A stretch of DNA of 64,000 bases from Magnaporthiopsis rhizophila (Eukaryota > Ascomycota > Sordariomycetes > Magnaporthales > Magnaporthaceae), in NCBI GenBank assembly GCA_003049465.1, contig PYSS01000008.1, forward strand, positions 62,001 through 126,000. The letters are read 5' to 3'. Made by a program: the position numbers and the translations under genes. Under the pieces are notes generated by a model that had not been told where the DNA came from, did no database searches, and saw nothing but the letters and a program-made list of their open reading frames with translations. Positions 24,087 to 36,384 of this stretch are shown here, piece by piece (the stretch's first letter is position 1; each line of letters begins with the position of its first letter).

Positions 24087-24652
24087 AAGGCCAGGTCGAC
24101 GAGGGGCCACCTAGATTATAGGCTCGGTGGTTTGCGAGCTCTTGGACACGGGAGAGGGGCTTGCAGCATAAATGCGACCCTCGCTGCGTGCCTGAGGAGA
24201 GGGAAGGGATAAGAACAAACATACGCGATATGCATTGATGGCCGAAAATGGCTCCGATCGAGCAGTGTTTATTGACAGTGGGACTAGGATCCAGGATGCA
24301 ATGTGACGCCAAGCCATTCCCCGCCAGCTTGATCACCGAACCGTTGGAGCATTTCGGGGTTGGGGTGGCTGGGGAACCAACCATTCGCTTGCCTGTCCCC
24401 GCTATCCAAGCGACGTCATCTGAGCGCGCGAGCTCCAATGGATGCTTGTTTTCCTTGGTTTGGCTTCGCATATTCCCAGCTGGACCCCAAGCCAACGCTG
24501 GCTCCGCCCGCATAAACCTAGCAAAATTCCGTTTGAAAAACAGAGGCACTGCTCGTCTTCGCTCATTCCGCCGAGAGAGTCTGGCAACATAAGCTCGCAC
24601 CCAGACGGCAGCTTACCCGTAGTCGCACACACCAGACGGAAACCGCGCCAAG
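24087..24652. other. intergenic stretch between permease and channel genes
   Basis: 566 bp holding the 3' end of the permease transcript and the promoter/leader of the channel gene. No gene or clear regulatory motif recognised. Confidence 0.5.
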
Positions 24653-26895
24653 ATGCCCGCGCGCTCGAGGACCTGGAGGGGATTTTTGGGGTGGGACCAT
24701 CATCAGCGACGCGACCACCACGACTGGTGGCACGAACGCCGACGGCGTAGGTGACGACTGGACCGGCCCTCTTTCCCCAGGTCCCAGTTTGGTGAGGCGA
24801 CCATATGTTATGTCAATCAATTGCTGACGGCCTGGCTCTCGCCGATCGGTGCCCCAGTCTTGCCTCGCTACCACGAGGAGGAGATCCGGTCCACCATTTC
24901 GCCAAAGGAGGTGACCAAGATTGCTCTTCGCCTCCACCACCTGGTCGGGGAGTGTGTCCCCTGCGAGCTGGAGGAAAGCCAAATCACGAAGCCCCACAGC
25001 CCCGTCATCACGAGCAAGGTCGTCAAGGCGGCCAAGGAGTCGGGTGGCCGCGAGCACCGAGCATGCGTCGTCTTCTGCCTGCTGGTGTGCAAGCGATGGT
25101 TCAAGCGCCAGTCTCTGGTCGAGCTCTGGGATGCGGGTCTTCACAGTGTTCGCGCCATCGCTTGCGAGGTCATCGCCAAGAAGATGTAAGCAAGCAAGCA
25201 AGCACTGCGCCGAATCTACGGCGGCCCAAGAGATTGGCTCACCCCCGACGCTAATAATTTCGATTTCAGCATCGAGGAGGAGGATGACACCAACTACCTG
25301 CTGCATCATGTCCTCTTGAGGCGATACTCCATCGTGCTCGATGGTGAGGAGATGCCCGCCGCCAACGTGATCGAGAGAGCGGTCGACTTGCACGCCCTGC
25401 GCGTGATCGGCTCTTCAGGCTACCAGAAATGCATCAACTACCTCTGGAGGGGCTGGTTGATCCAGGACGAGAACGACCCTTCCAACTTCGTCGACTACGG
25501 CGACAAGGACAACACCGACTTCCTCGTCCACCTGGATCCAGACAGGATGCGGACGCCAAAGTACCAGAACGCCTTCCAGCTCATCATCTCTTTCGTCTAC
25601 CTTGGACTATACACGGGAGCCGTAAACACCATCAACCGGGACGGCGACTTGGACCTCGTGGAAGGCCTGCTCTACACATTCACGCTTGGCTTCATCTTCG
25701 ACGAGCTGACCAAGTTCTGGAAGGCCGGCTACCACATCCTCGGCTTTTGGAATGCCCTGAACGGAACCTTGTACTCACTCCTCATGGTCAGCCTGGCCTT
25801 GCGTTTCGTCGCCTTCAGTAAGCCGCAGGCCCCTGACGGCAGCTGGGGCGAGCGGCAGATGTTCAATGAGATGAGCTACAACTTCCTGGCCTGTAGCGCG
25901 CCATTCTTCTGGATCCGTCTGCTGCTCTACCTCGATACCTTTCGCTTTTTTGGCGCCATGCTTGTCGTACTCCAGGTCATGATGAAGGAGTCCATCATCT
26001 TCTTCGCCCTGCTGATAATCATAATCATCGGCTTTCTTCAGGCGTTCATTGGCTTGGACTATGCCGAGGACTACGTGCTTGGCGACATTACCTTCATCTG
26101 TCAGGCGATGCTTAACTCGGTCATGCAGAGCCCGGACTTTTCCGGGTTCGAAAAGTTTGGTCATCCGTTCGGCATCATCCTCTACTACTTCTTCACCTTC
26201 ATCGTCATGGTAAGTCGCACGCCTGTTGCCTGGACCTCTGTTTAGACATGTATTGATGCTCGTTCTGGCAGGTCATTCTGCTCAATGTTCTCATTGCGCT
26301 CTACAACTCGGCTTACGAGGACACCTACGACAACGCCGACGACGAGTTCCTGGCCATCTTCTCGCAAAAGACGATGCAGTTCGTCCGGGCGCCCGACGAG
26401 AACGTCTACATCGCGCCCTTCAACCTGATCGAGATCTTCCTCGTCGCGCTGCCGTTCGAGTGGTGGATGGAGAAGAAGAAGTACGAGCGGCTCAACGACA
26501 TCGTTATGGGTATCATATACTCGCCCCTACTCCTCATCGCGGCCATCTCGGAGACGCGGACGGCGGGCGAGATCCGCGCCAACCGGCTGCGCGGCGAGGA
26601 TGACGACGATGTGGTCGAGGAGTGGGAGCAGATGGCGAGCGAGGTCGACTTTGAGCGCGACGGCTGGAACAAGACGGTCGAGGCCGCCAAGGCCAACGTC
26701 GAGGAGGAGCCAGCCGTGCTCGAGACCCGGAAGCTGCGGGCCGAAGTCGAGGAGCTGAAGCGGATGCTGGTTGACCTGGGTAAGGCTGTCGGTGCCTCCA
26801 AAGGAGGCGAGGGCGAGAGCGCGAAACGAGGCGCCGGGCACGACGAGGACAAGGGGTGGGAGTCTGGCGCTGTGACGCAGGTCTCTGAAGAATGA
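24653..26895 (+). CDS. yvc1: Yvc1-like vacuolar TRP cation channel
   Basis: Predicted ~668-680-aa TRP-type channel, expected to release Ca2+ from the vacuole. Firm exons: 24781-25185, 25270-26209 and 26272-26895 (introns 84 and 62 nt). A soluble N-terminal domain ('SPKEVTKIALRLHHLVGECVPCE', 'HALRVIGSSGYQKCINYLWRG') precedes about six membrane segments. The last helices include 'MMKESIIFFALLIIIIIGFL', a pore-like 'ICQAMLNSVMQSPDF' and 'MVILLNVLIALYNSAYED'. Then comes 'RAPDENVYIAPFNLIEIF', an acidic cluster 'EDDDDVVEEWEQ' and a short coiled coil. The start is uncertain. ATG 24653 (context ccaagATGcc) is in frame with the 24781 exon but a TGA intervenes, so an intron ending at 24780 is required. 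Possible donors are at 24691 (90-nt intron) or 24727 (54 nt), both weak. Confidence 0.9.
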
Positions 26896-29800
26896 TGGGC
26901 GGGCGAAGGTTTGAGGAGGGCGTCCGATTTGGGAAGAGGACTTTGCGTACAATGGAGACCGGTTCATCGGAACGGAATGGTAAATATCAAAGCAAGGCTT
27001 CGCGGGTTCAAGAGTGGACAACGGCGGCTAAGGGTGTACAACGCGCAGGAATTCGTGGCCGTGTATACACGGCAGCGCTGGAGTGAAAGCTCAAGTGTTG
27101 CAAGGGGACGGCAACATCACAGGACCATTTGAAAAAATTGCGATGCATTTCTGGATTTCACAGTTGCAATGGAAGTCTTTTGTTCAGCTTCTCAAGTCTC
27201 GCTGGACGGGTCAGGTCGCGCGACGGCGACGTCACTGCCGTTCCTCCTCCATCAACATGCCCCTAACTGGAGTCGGTCCAGGGCATCATCCCTAAGGGAA
27301 GCGGTCGGCGGCGCGAGGAGGCGACAACAGCGCTCGCGCGTTTTGGCTTCGGTGCTGGAGGCCGGGCGCGTGCAAGGCGAGCAGAGCAGCAGCATGCGGC
27401 CTGGACCTAAAAAGGGTCTTGTGATTTTCAAAAATGCGACAGCAGCCGCCTCCAAACGATCCTCATCCAATCGGCGCCCCAGGTGCTGTCTGCAGCCCCA
27501 ACGGCCGAGGGGTGCGCAGTGTGCGTGCCGCCGTGGCCTACATGATGCAGGTCTTTTTTAGGATGAGAGGCCGATGGCGCTGCAGAAGACGGGGGTTTCC
27601 GAGGTTATTTGCATGGTCGCCCGTGGCTTTGGATGACGGAGAAGGATCAGCGTAGGGCTTTTGGCAGCTGTGCCTGTCTTGGCAACAAAACGGAAAGCAC
27701 CGCGGAATCAAAGCCGCAACCAGGGTCATGGATGGAGGGCCTGGCGCGTTGAGCGGCTGGGGCCTTCCCTGTCTCGACTCCGATCGGATCATCGGGCTGC
27801 TAGGTCCTGGGTCCCAAAGCCGCAATGCTATGAGGCGGTGATGGGCCGCCTGCATTTTGGACGCGCGAGATCGCCAGGTCGCTGATTTTGGGCCGAGAGG
27901 GCAAAAGAGAATAAGAGAATGGGACCTCAACGCGCTTTCGAAAACACAACACCTAGGTAAGCTGTGTAACACAATAATATTGGTCATCAGAAAGAAAGAG
28001 AGAAAGGGGAGCGATGAGCAAACAAAATGTTAGGATTGGGTGCCCAGATGCACCGCTGACGAGTAAGACGGAGTGTCCAGATTAGGCTGCAACCGGGCAG
28101 TGATGTCGCTTTGCATGGCAGCCCGGGAGTCTGGTGGGCATCTTTGCTTATGCCTCGCAGCTACCCATTTTGTGTTTAGCTTCACGCGTTTGACCCAAGG
28201 CCCATGCACTTGGCCCGTTATGACAAGCAGCATTTCAAAAAAATGCCGGCCCATCAGACGCCCAGATCTCGCACACGGCCCTCACAGCGTAGGCCCTCAG
28301 GAGCCTGCAGGAGTGCCTGGGCTGCCATCCCAGCGCTCAGCCAGCGAGCCGCCGCCATTGGTGCGCCACCTCCCCACCAACCACGCGGGAAAGGTGGGAC
28401 CGGACCACTCTGCTTGCCGATGCCTGACCAGTCCCAAAAGCTGGACGCCATTTGCCTGGCCTGCATAAAGGAATGCTTCTCACGCAGGCGCCGAGAGCCA
28501 CAGGCAGCAGGCGGCCCCGTTGACACATACCTGCGCTACCTACTACCTACCTATGAGCAGCTGAGGAGACCCTCGCCTGCTTGCTTTTTCTAATGGAGGT
28601 AGATTTCAAGGAGTATTTGCCTTCCAGGCGACCTGCTGCCTGGTCCATATCTCCTCGTCCTCGCACGCATCCATGGAAAGATATACATAGGCAGTCCTAG
28701 ACTATATAAGCCCGCCTTCGACGTCGCAAAGCTGCAAGTGATGACTCCTTGGTCAGGCTTGGGACCAGCTCACGTCGCATTCACCCTACATTACCTTGAA
28801 CCGAGCCCCTCTCCAGCCCGGCCGACCTACCCACCACGCACGCTCCCGTCGTTGCAGGCTCCCATCGTCTTAGATATCAGAAATTCCAGCCCGTATTATT
28901 ATTGAACACCGACCCGGCACCCCAAGGCGGACGGTTAGAGAGAGATACACTCGGAAGCTCACCCGCGCAACACGAACCAGCCGGTTTGGCAAAGTTCCGA
29001 CCTTGCGCCAAAGTTTTCAGCCCCAGTCCGTCGTCGGCCAGCTCTTTTCCCGCAGCCGCCCTCCTGGTTTTCGCCTTCACATTTCTCTCGGACGCCTCGC
29101 CTGCCGCTCACTGTCGCCGCATAAGAGAAGGACACCCGGCTTCTATTTTCCTCACCCAACGGTATGACCACCACCCACCCCCACCGTGCTATGTAACGTC
29201 TTCGACCGTGGACCAAGCTCGCCTTCTCCCCGATTGATTGGTTGCGCCTTTTTTCATTTCTTCTTTGCTCTTGCTCGTCTGAAGTTACACACGTGGGCTC
29301 GAGAAAAAAAAAGTACGCGCACGCCCGGAGCCCTGGACTTCAGGATCTGCATCAATATCGTCGCGTGCTTTTGTTTTTCTCTCTTGTGCGGCAGGCTCAG
29401 GGTTCGGTCAACTGGCGTGTTGTCCCCTCCGCCGCAAGCACAAAAACGAGAAGGAAAACAGAAGAACAAAAATTGCAAACGAGCACCTCGTCGGAAGCAC
29501 CCCAACGCATGTTTCACTGTCACTCGGCCTGGTCTTCTTTTCCTCTGGCCTTCCTCACCCCACTCTTCTTCTCTTCTTTCAGTGCAAGCCGAGACGCAAT
29601 TCTGATTATTGTCCCAGACACCATCTTGTCAGGTCTCGTACTGCGGCCCGGTGCACCACAGCCTGCCTGTCTTACGCGTCTAAAGCCGGCCCAGCCAATC
29701 CCTTCCGCCATAGGTGGAACACGCCGGACACAGCCGCCGGGCTAACATTGCGGTTTGCTTTGTCGTCGGCCCTTCTCTTTTCTTTTTTTCTTGCCGTCTT

Positions 29801-29978
29801 AAGTTGAACCACCCCACATTCCGCTTTCGCGCTACATTCCCATCAATCCCGGCTGAGCCCTCCCAGGTCTAGAGGAGTGCGATTGTCTTTGGGAAAACGT
29901 CTCGAAAGATAGGACGTCTCTATTTCGCCTACTTTTACGCCTCCGCCTAGCGATACGGGGGGATCTGCGGAATCAAGG
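26896..29978. other. 3.1-kb intergenic region
   Basis: No gene supported. A CACCTAGGTAAG motif lies near 27950 and CTACCTACTACCTACC near 28535. From about 28700 to 29978 the sequence alternates C/T-rich runs and looks like promoter plus long leader of the AAA ATPase gene, with several short upstream ATG frames. None has recognisable protein features. Confidence 0.5.
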
Positions 29979-32900
29979 ATGGATTCTCAGGAGCCCTTGC
30001 CAGTCGAGGCGCGGAAGGGAGCTATTCCCAAGTCCGCTAATGCCGACGATGCGAAGTCTCCCGCGCAAGAAACATCATCCGGCGCCAAGACGCCCGACAC
30101 CGACTCCAAGTTGCCGTCTGGCAGAAAGGAGCAGCATAAGAAAGTGACCAAAGCCAAGCGGGCCAAAAAGCCCGCGAGGCCATCTCCAAAGAAAGGCAAA
30201 AAGCAGTCGGCCCCGGCCAGCGACTCCTCAGACTTGTCCGACTCGGGCGATGACTTGAGCTCGTCGTCGTCTTCCGAGTCGGATGACTCCGAGTCCGAGC
30301 CTGAGGTCGACAAAAAGAAGCGCTCGGCCAAGAAGCGCCACGAGCCCGCAGCATCCAAAAAAAAGCGCGGCAAAAAGGACATCGTGGACCCAGAGGCGAA
30401 ATATGCATCAGACTCGGGCGCCTCCGACGTGGAAGCTGGCGATGCCAACGAGCGCCTTCTTATGCAGCAGCAGCAGCACGAGATCACGCGGCTGAGGCGC
30501 CAGGTCCAGCAGCTTCAGCTCCAATCCATGGATCGGGGCTCCAACTTCAACATCGGCCTGGGCGGCCGCGGCGCATCGCTCGGAGTCCTGCCGCCGGTCC
30601 TGCGCCGCAGTGATTATATGGAACAGGACGACCTGAGCCCGGCGACTTTGCCCGTCTTCGACCCCATCCGCCCGAGCCGCTTTCTCCCCCCGGCCGGCCG
30701 CCAGCCCCTGGGCTCGCCGCTCAGCATTGACCCCAGGCTCCCGCCGAGCGCGCAGCGCCAAGGCCAAATGGCCCAGCAGAGCTCGAAGCGAAAGGCCTCT
30801 CGCTTGGAGTACAAACGCGTCGACCAAGTCTGGGACAACAACATCCACGCCTACAAGCTCCAGGATACAGCCGAGCCGTCGACCGATGCCCAATACGACG
30901 AGTACCTCTTCCACGTCCGTCGCTCGTTCGACTGGGAGGGAAAGTTTAAGCACACCTTCATCGACATCAAGAGCAAGTTGCTGCGCGAGTGCCTCCAGGA
31001 TGTTATGTGCAAAATCAAGGGTGTCAGCTTGGTAGAGGACACTCCCAAGCTGGACCCAAACATGCTGTTCCTGTAAGACGCAACGCCGCTTGGTTTTCTT
31101 CCTTCGTCATGCTGCTGTTAGCTGCCGGCATGGCATAACCCTATGCAGCACACGACCCTGTTGCTAACATCTAGTCCAACAGCTATCTCGAAGACTTGAC
31201 GAAGCACGTCAAGGCTCTCAAGAAGATGAAAGCAACCGGATCCGACAAGCACAGCCGTAAGAAGGCGCAGAAGCGGATAGATGACAAGAGGGAGCATCTC
31301 AAGGTCCTGATTAAGTATATAAACAAGGACTATGAGACTGTCAAGAGCAGGTTAGTTCATTCTGCATGCTTTCATCTCACTTCTCCTCCGCGGTATCTAC
31401 CTCTGCACAAAGGAGATACTAACCTCAACCTTTCAGCCTCTACCCTATGCTGGACAACGGCTTGATTACGTTCGATCTGTTCTGGGCCCTGTGGAAGCCT
31501 GGAACGCTCGCATACATGACCACGTACGGCTCACATGACGAGCCCAGGGTCTTCAAGATCGAGATGGCCGAGAAAAATAGCACCATTATGAAGGGCAACT
31601 ACTACTTCATCGATGGCAAGGTAATTTGATGATTTGCATTTGATCCCTTGGCTGTGCTGTGCGTGTCGGGTTCTTTTTGTAGCTGACACATATATTTCTT
31701 ATCCTAGTACTTTGAGTATGACGGCAAGCAGTTCGGCTTTGGTGGCCAGATGGCCGAGGTGGCCGAGTTCAGGGGCGCCAGGAAGATCACGAGCTTGCCG
31801 GTGTACCCCCTCGCGTACCACAAGAACGAGGAGCAGGTGCGCAAGGACCTGATCGAGCGCGGCAGGAAGTTTGTGTCGCTGGCGGGAGTGCACTACCGCG
31901 CCCACCAGGGGATGGCCTACTATAAGAAGAAGCGGTCCATCGTCAAGGTCAACATCAACGGCCGCATCATGGTCGACCCCAGCACCCACCGGCGCATCAA
32001 CCCGAACTATCCCGTCTCGCACGTCCGGCCCAAGGACCACGACGTCCTGACGGATGACGAGGGCGAGGACGACGGCGGCGACGCCAACGACAGCGACGGC
32101 GGTGGCGGCTGCGTCGGATCCGGCTCGGACGCCGACGGCAACGGCGCGTCGGGCGAGAACGGCGAAAAGATCAAGTTCGTCAACAAGGTCGTGACGGATC
32201 CCAAGGGAAACATTAGGATCATCAGCGTCCCCAAGAATTCGGACGACCAGAACGAGGAGAAACTGGCTCAGCTGGACGACGACGAGGCCAGGGAAGAGGG
32301 CGCCGATGCCACGGGGCAGGATGCCGACGACGAGAAGGCTAAAGGAAAAGCAGAAAAGGCGGCGCCCGAGTTCAGCGACGAGGAGTACCTCATCGCCTCG
32401 CCCGTCGTTCTCGGCTTCTCCTTCGCCGAGAAGCTCTGGCTCGAGTTCACCGTCTCGGGAATCAAGGACATCCAGTGGAACGAGTCGGCGTACGAATCGC
32501 TTGTTCTCGAGCCCAAGACAAAGGACATTGTCAAGGTTAGACGAAGAAGGCGTTTTTTTTTATATGTCACTCTGCCCCTCTGCTTCTTTATGCTAACCGC
32601 CCGCTCGCATCCACAGGCGCTCGTCGAGTCCCACAAGTACCACGCCGCCGAGAGCATCGACGACGTCATCGTCGGCAAGGGCAAGGGCCTCGTGGCCGTG
32701 CTGCACGGCCCGCCGGGAACCGGCAAGACGCTGACGGCCGAGGGCATCAGCGAGCTGCTCAAGTGTCCCCTTTACATGGTCTCGGTCGGCGAGCTGGGCA
32801 CCGACTCGCGCTTCCTCGAGGCGGAGCTGCAGAAGATCCTGGACATCTGCCACGCCTGGGGCGCCATCCTGCTCCTCGACGAGGCAGACGTGTTCCTCGA

Positions 32901-33492
32901 GAAGCGCACTATGAACGACGTTCACAGGAACGCCCTCGTCAGCATTTTCCTGCGCCAGCTCGAGTACTTTCAGGGCATTCTGTTCCTGACCACCAACCGA
33001 GTCCAGGTCTGTTGCCTTCCCCTTTCCTTCCTTTTCCGCACTGGCTGGCGTCTACATACCTATATACCTACCCACCTACCTACTATCCATGCCATGTTTG
33101 TCTTGCTTCCTCCCACTGACGCACCAACATTTCGTCTTGTGTAGACCTTTGACGACGCCTTCCAGTCGCGCATCCACATCGCGCTCCGGTACGACAGCCT
33201 CACGGCGCAGGCCAAGAAGGCCATCTTCAAGATCTTTGTCGAGCGCGTGCGCCTGCTCGAGAAGGTGGACCTGATGCCTTTTACCGAGGACGACTACACG
33301 TCGCTCGCGCGCCACGACCTCAACGGCCGCCAGATCAAGAACACGGTCCGCACCGCCCAGGCCCTGGCGGTCAACAAGGGCGAACCCCTGGCCATGAAGC
33401 ACATCCGCCAGGTGCTCGACGTCCACATGTCCTTCGACAAGGACCTCAAGGGCGGCACTGGGTTCGACGACGCGATGCGAAGCTATTGCTAG
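29979..33492 (+). CDS. large AAA-type ATPase with fungal N-terminal domain
   Basis: Predicted 1003-aa P-loop ATPase of a fungus-expanded AAA family whose substrates are unknown. Exons: 29979-31072, 31183-31350, 31437-31620, 31708-32535, 32617-33006 and 33145-33492 (introns 110, 86, 87, 81, 138 nt). Residues 1-165 are disordered, with Lys-rich and Ser/Asp/Glu-rich blocks suggestive of nuclear localisation. A short coiled coil follows ('EITRLRRQVQQLQLQ'). Around residues 420-620 lies the conserved domain preceding such AAA modules ('PMLDNGLITFDLFWALWKPG', 'GNYYFIDGKYFEYDG', 'ITSLPVYPLAYHKNEE'), then an acidic insert. The AAA core has Walker A 'GPPGTGKT' (residues 789-796), Walker B 'ILLLDEAD' (Asp846-Glu847), sensor 1 'LTTNR' and an arginine-finger region 'FQSRIH'. 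All catalytic residues are present. Intron 4 (81 nt) has no in-frame stop. Confidence 0.9.
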
Positions 33493-34656
33493 GTGGAGGG
33501 AGGTGTAGCTGCCTGTTTGCTACTATCTCTCTGTCTGTCCTTTGTTGCCGAGAAGGGGCGCGTCCAGTTACTGTACTCGCCGAAGCAAAGCCGATGGGAT
33601 CGCGGAACAGCACCATCGACCACGCCCGGGACTCTAGACGCGGTGACGCTTTTTACGTTCCCCCGCATATCTCCATCCATGGTCGCTCTCTTTTCCTACC
33701 CTTGGTTTATCGTACACGATGTATTTCCTTTCCTGGGTTAATTCTCTCTTCTTGGGTGCTGCCACATCCTATGCTTCTTGGCCGCCGTTTCCATCGTACG
33801 AGGGAACGCGGCGACGAGTACCTGTGCCACGCCACGGAGGAGGAGCCCTAAAAAAGGATAGAAGGGCAAAGGGCAGCGGTTTTTCAGCAGCTTGTTTTTG
33901 ATAGCGCAGATACATGTATTTGATACGCTGATATTTAAGCGGCTGAAAAGATACCTCTGGCGGGCCTTCAGAATGTTTTCCACAAAGGATACCCGTGACG
34001 AGGTGTCTTTGTTTGTCTTGTGCTCCGCTCATGCTAAAACTTTCACCACCTTTTTTATTCGAATTTTCACTTTCAGCGTGCCTGAATAAGGACCCGATTC
34101 CGTAGGCGCACGAGATTAGGTTATATTCTGCGCTGCTCTGTAGTGAATATAGATGCTGGTTTTCGTCAGGAGGTTGCGTGTTTGACGATCGTAACAGACC
34201 TGTGCTAACTAGGTACCAGTTACGTCTAATTAAATTAGGCATATTCCTCGGCTCATGCCGTTAAAATTGGGGCAGTTTGACGGTAAAGTTGTAGTGAACG
34301 GCAGGGCCAGGGTTCAGGAAGGACTGCTTGCCCAGCTTTTGGCGATCGCTGAAAGGTCTTGCTCGTGTCAAGACAAGACAGTTGTTGCCGTGGAAATCGG
34401 CATAACTGAGGGGAAACTTGACAGGAGCGGAGAACCTTGCAAAATGTCACCTGGTCTGTGCGCTCTTATGTCGGCAAAGCTGCTCCCGGCGGTCTGATAA
34501 TTCCCTCGTCAGACTCGGTCTTGGGTCGGCAAGATCTGCGCGGCGATCAGTGTGGACACTGCGGTTTTCTTCGAGGTATTACGCCTCGGACCGTCGGCTG
34601 GCCTCCTGCTCCTGTTCCTCCAACACGCCGCGCCAACAGCAGTCCTACAAGCTGCG
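33493..34656. other. intergenic stretch between ATPase and peptidase genes
   Basis: 1.16 kb. The first part is the AAA gene's 3' flank, with T-rich and AT-richer DNA around 33900-34230. An 80-codon frame at 34255-34497 has no recognisable features and may be leader sequence. No gene called. Confidence 0.5.
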
Positions 34657-36384
34657 ATGCTGACCAACTGGCTCGCTCGATTCGCGCTCTCCGTCGTCGT
34701 GGCCGGAGATGCCTGCGCTGCTCTCCGCGCGAGCCACAGCATCGCCGACTTCAGGCGGCAGCAGTGGGAGAGGGAGCGCTTTCGCGTGATGGATGATCCC
34801 CCGCCCCTGGAGGATCGCTATCCCGCGCAGACCATATCTGTCCCGATCGACCATTTCCACAATGAGTCGTCCTACGAGCCTCACTCGAACGGCTCCTTCA
34901 ACCTTCGCTATTGGTTCGATGCTTCGTACTACCGCGAAGGAGGCCCCGTCATCGTCCTGCTCGGCGGCGAGACCAGCGGCGCGGATCGTCTGCCCTTTAT
35001 GCAAAAGGGCATCCTGGCCAAGCTCGCCGAGGCGACGGGAGGGATGAGCGTCATCCTCGAGCACCGCTACTACGGCGAGAGCTTCCCCGTGCCAGACCTC
35101 AGCACCGCAAACCTCCGCTTTCTCACCACGGACCAGGCTCTTGCCGACACGGCCTTTTTCGCGCGCAACGTTGTTTTCAAAGGGTTCGAGGACCGCAACC
35201 TCACAACCTACACCACGCCCTACTTTGCGTACGGTGGCTCCTACGCCGGCGCGTTTGCGGCCTTTTTGCGCAAGCTGTATCCCGAGGATTACTGGGGAGC
35301 CATTTCGTCGTCCGGCGTCACCCTCGCCGTCGTCGACTACTGGCAGTACTTCGAAGCCCAGCGTCTCTACGCGCCCCCGGACTGCGTGGCGACGACGCAG
35401 AAGTTGACCCACGTCGTGGACAACATCGTCATGGGCGGCAAGTCCACTAGCAGCGACCAGCTGCAGGACGCGTTTGGCCTTGCCAACGTGACCTACCTCC
35501 CAGATTTCGTCAACGTTCTCAGCAACGGCATTGGGGGCTGGCAAGGTCTGAACTGGGACCCGGCCGTGAGCGACCCGGGCGTTTATCTGTATTGCAGCAA
35601 TATCACCTCGGATGCACTGCTGTACCCGCAAACCGAGCGCTTGACATCCGCCGTCCAAGGGCTGCTCGAGAAGGGAGGGTACGGGGGTGAGGTCGACCAA
35701 TTGACACGGCGGATGCTGAACTACATTGGCTACGTCAACCTGACCGCGGTGGCTCCCTGCGCTAAGCAGGAACGGTCTCAGGACTCTTGCTTTGGTAGCC
35801 GCGACATCGACGGCTACAAGCGGGACGACATCACACGAAAGTGGAGGTCTTGGTCGTACCAGGTCTGCACTCAATGGGGCTACTATCAGACGGGCTCGGG
35901 CGTCCCGCGAACGCAGCTGCCGCTCATTTCTCGTCTCATAGACGTCAACTACTTCAGCTTCAGCTGCGAGCACGCCTTCAACATCACCAAGCTTCCAGAC
36001 GTCGAGGCCATCAACAAGCACGGCGGTCTCAACTTTAGCTACCCGCACGTGGCGCTCCTCGACGGCGAGGCGGACCCCTGGCGGTGGGCCGGCACGCACT
36101 CTCCCGAGGCTCCGGAGCGGACGTCGACGCCGTCGGAGCCCTTCATCCTCATCGGGGACAAAGCGGTGCACCACTGGGACGAGAACGGGCTGTTTCCCAA
36201 CGAGACCACGGCGGAGCTGCCTCCTCGCACCATCGTCGGTGTGCAGCAGCAAGAGATCGAGATTGTGAAGGAGTGGATCAAGGAGTGGCACGCGCAAAGG
36301 ACCCGGACGGTTATTTCTCAGAGTGGGTCATCATCCCCTGAATGGAATCCAAAACTGCACCAGCATGACACAAGGCATCTCTGA
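34657..36384 (+). CDS. secreted serine peptidase, family S28
   Basis: Single-exon gene for a 575-aa serine carboxypeptidase/dipeptidyl-peptidase-like enzyme of family S28, which cleaves proline-containing peptides in acidic or extracellular compartments. I start at ATG 34657 because it gives a typical signal peptide (residues 1-21, 'MLTNWLARFALSVVVAGDACA'-like, shown here only as a label). The ATG at 34552 would bury it behind 35 extra residues, although an alternative longer leader cannot be excluded. Core motifs are 'PVIVLLGGE', 'ILEHRYYGESFP', the nucleophile elbow 'GGSYAG' (Ser195), 'LDGEADPW' (catalytic Asp473) and 'AVHHWDENG' (His505/506). Several N-glycosylation sequons are present (NES, NGS, NLT, NVT, NIT, NFS). 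Length and motif spacing fit the family and no defect is visible. Neighbouring genes give no pathway hint. Confidence 0.93.
   Translation: MLTNWLARFALSVVVAGDACAALRASHSIADFRRQQWERERFRVMDDPPPLEDRYPAQTISVPIDHFHNESSYEPHSNGSFNLRYWFDASYYREGGPVIVLLGGETSGADRLPFMQKGILAKLAEATGGMSVILEHRYYGESFPVPDLSTANLRFLTTDQALADTAFFARNVVFKGFEDRNLTTYTTPYFAYGGSYAGAFAAFLRKLYPEDYWGAISSSGVTLAVVDYWQYFEAQRLYAPPDCVATTQKLTHVVDNIVMGGKSTSSDQLQDAFGLANVTYLPDFVNVLSNGIGGWQGLNWDPAVSDPGVYLYCSNITSDALLYPQTERLTSAVQGLLEKGGYGGEVDQLTRRMLNYIGYVNLTAVAPCAKQERSQDSCFGSRDIDGYKRDDITRKWRSWSYQVCTQWGYYQTGSGVPRTQLPLISRLIDVNYFSFSCEHAFNITKLPDVEAINKHGGLNFSYPHVALLDGEADPWRWAGTHSPEAPERTSTPSEPFILIGDKAVHHWDENGLFPNETTAELPPRTIVGVQQQEIEIVKEWIKEWHAQRTRTVISQSGSSSPEWNPKLHQHDTRHL

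Noticed and set aside
34645..36297. 550-codon minus-strand frame opposite the S28 peptidase
   Set aside because: Shadow frame; the + strand has the complete catalytic triad.
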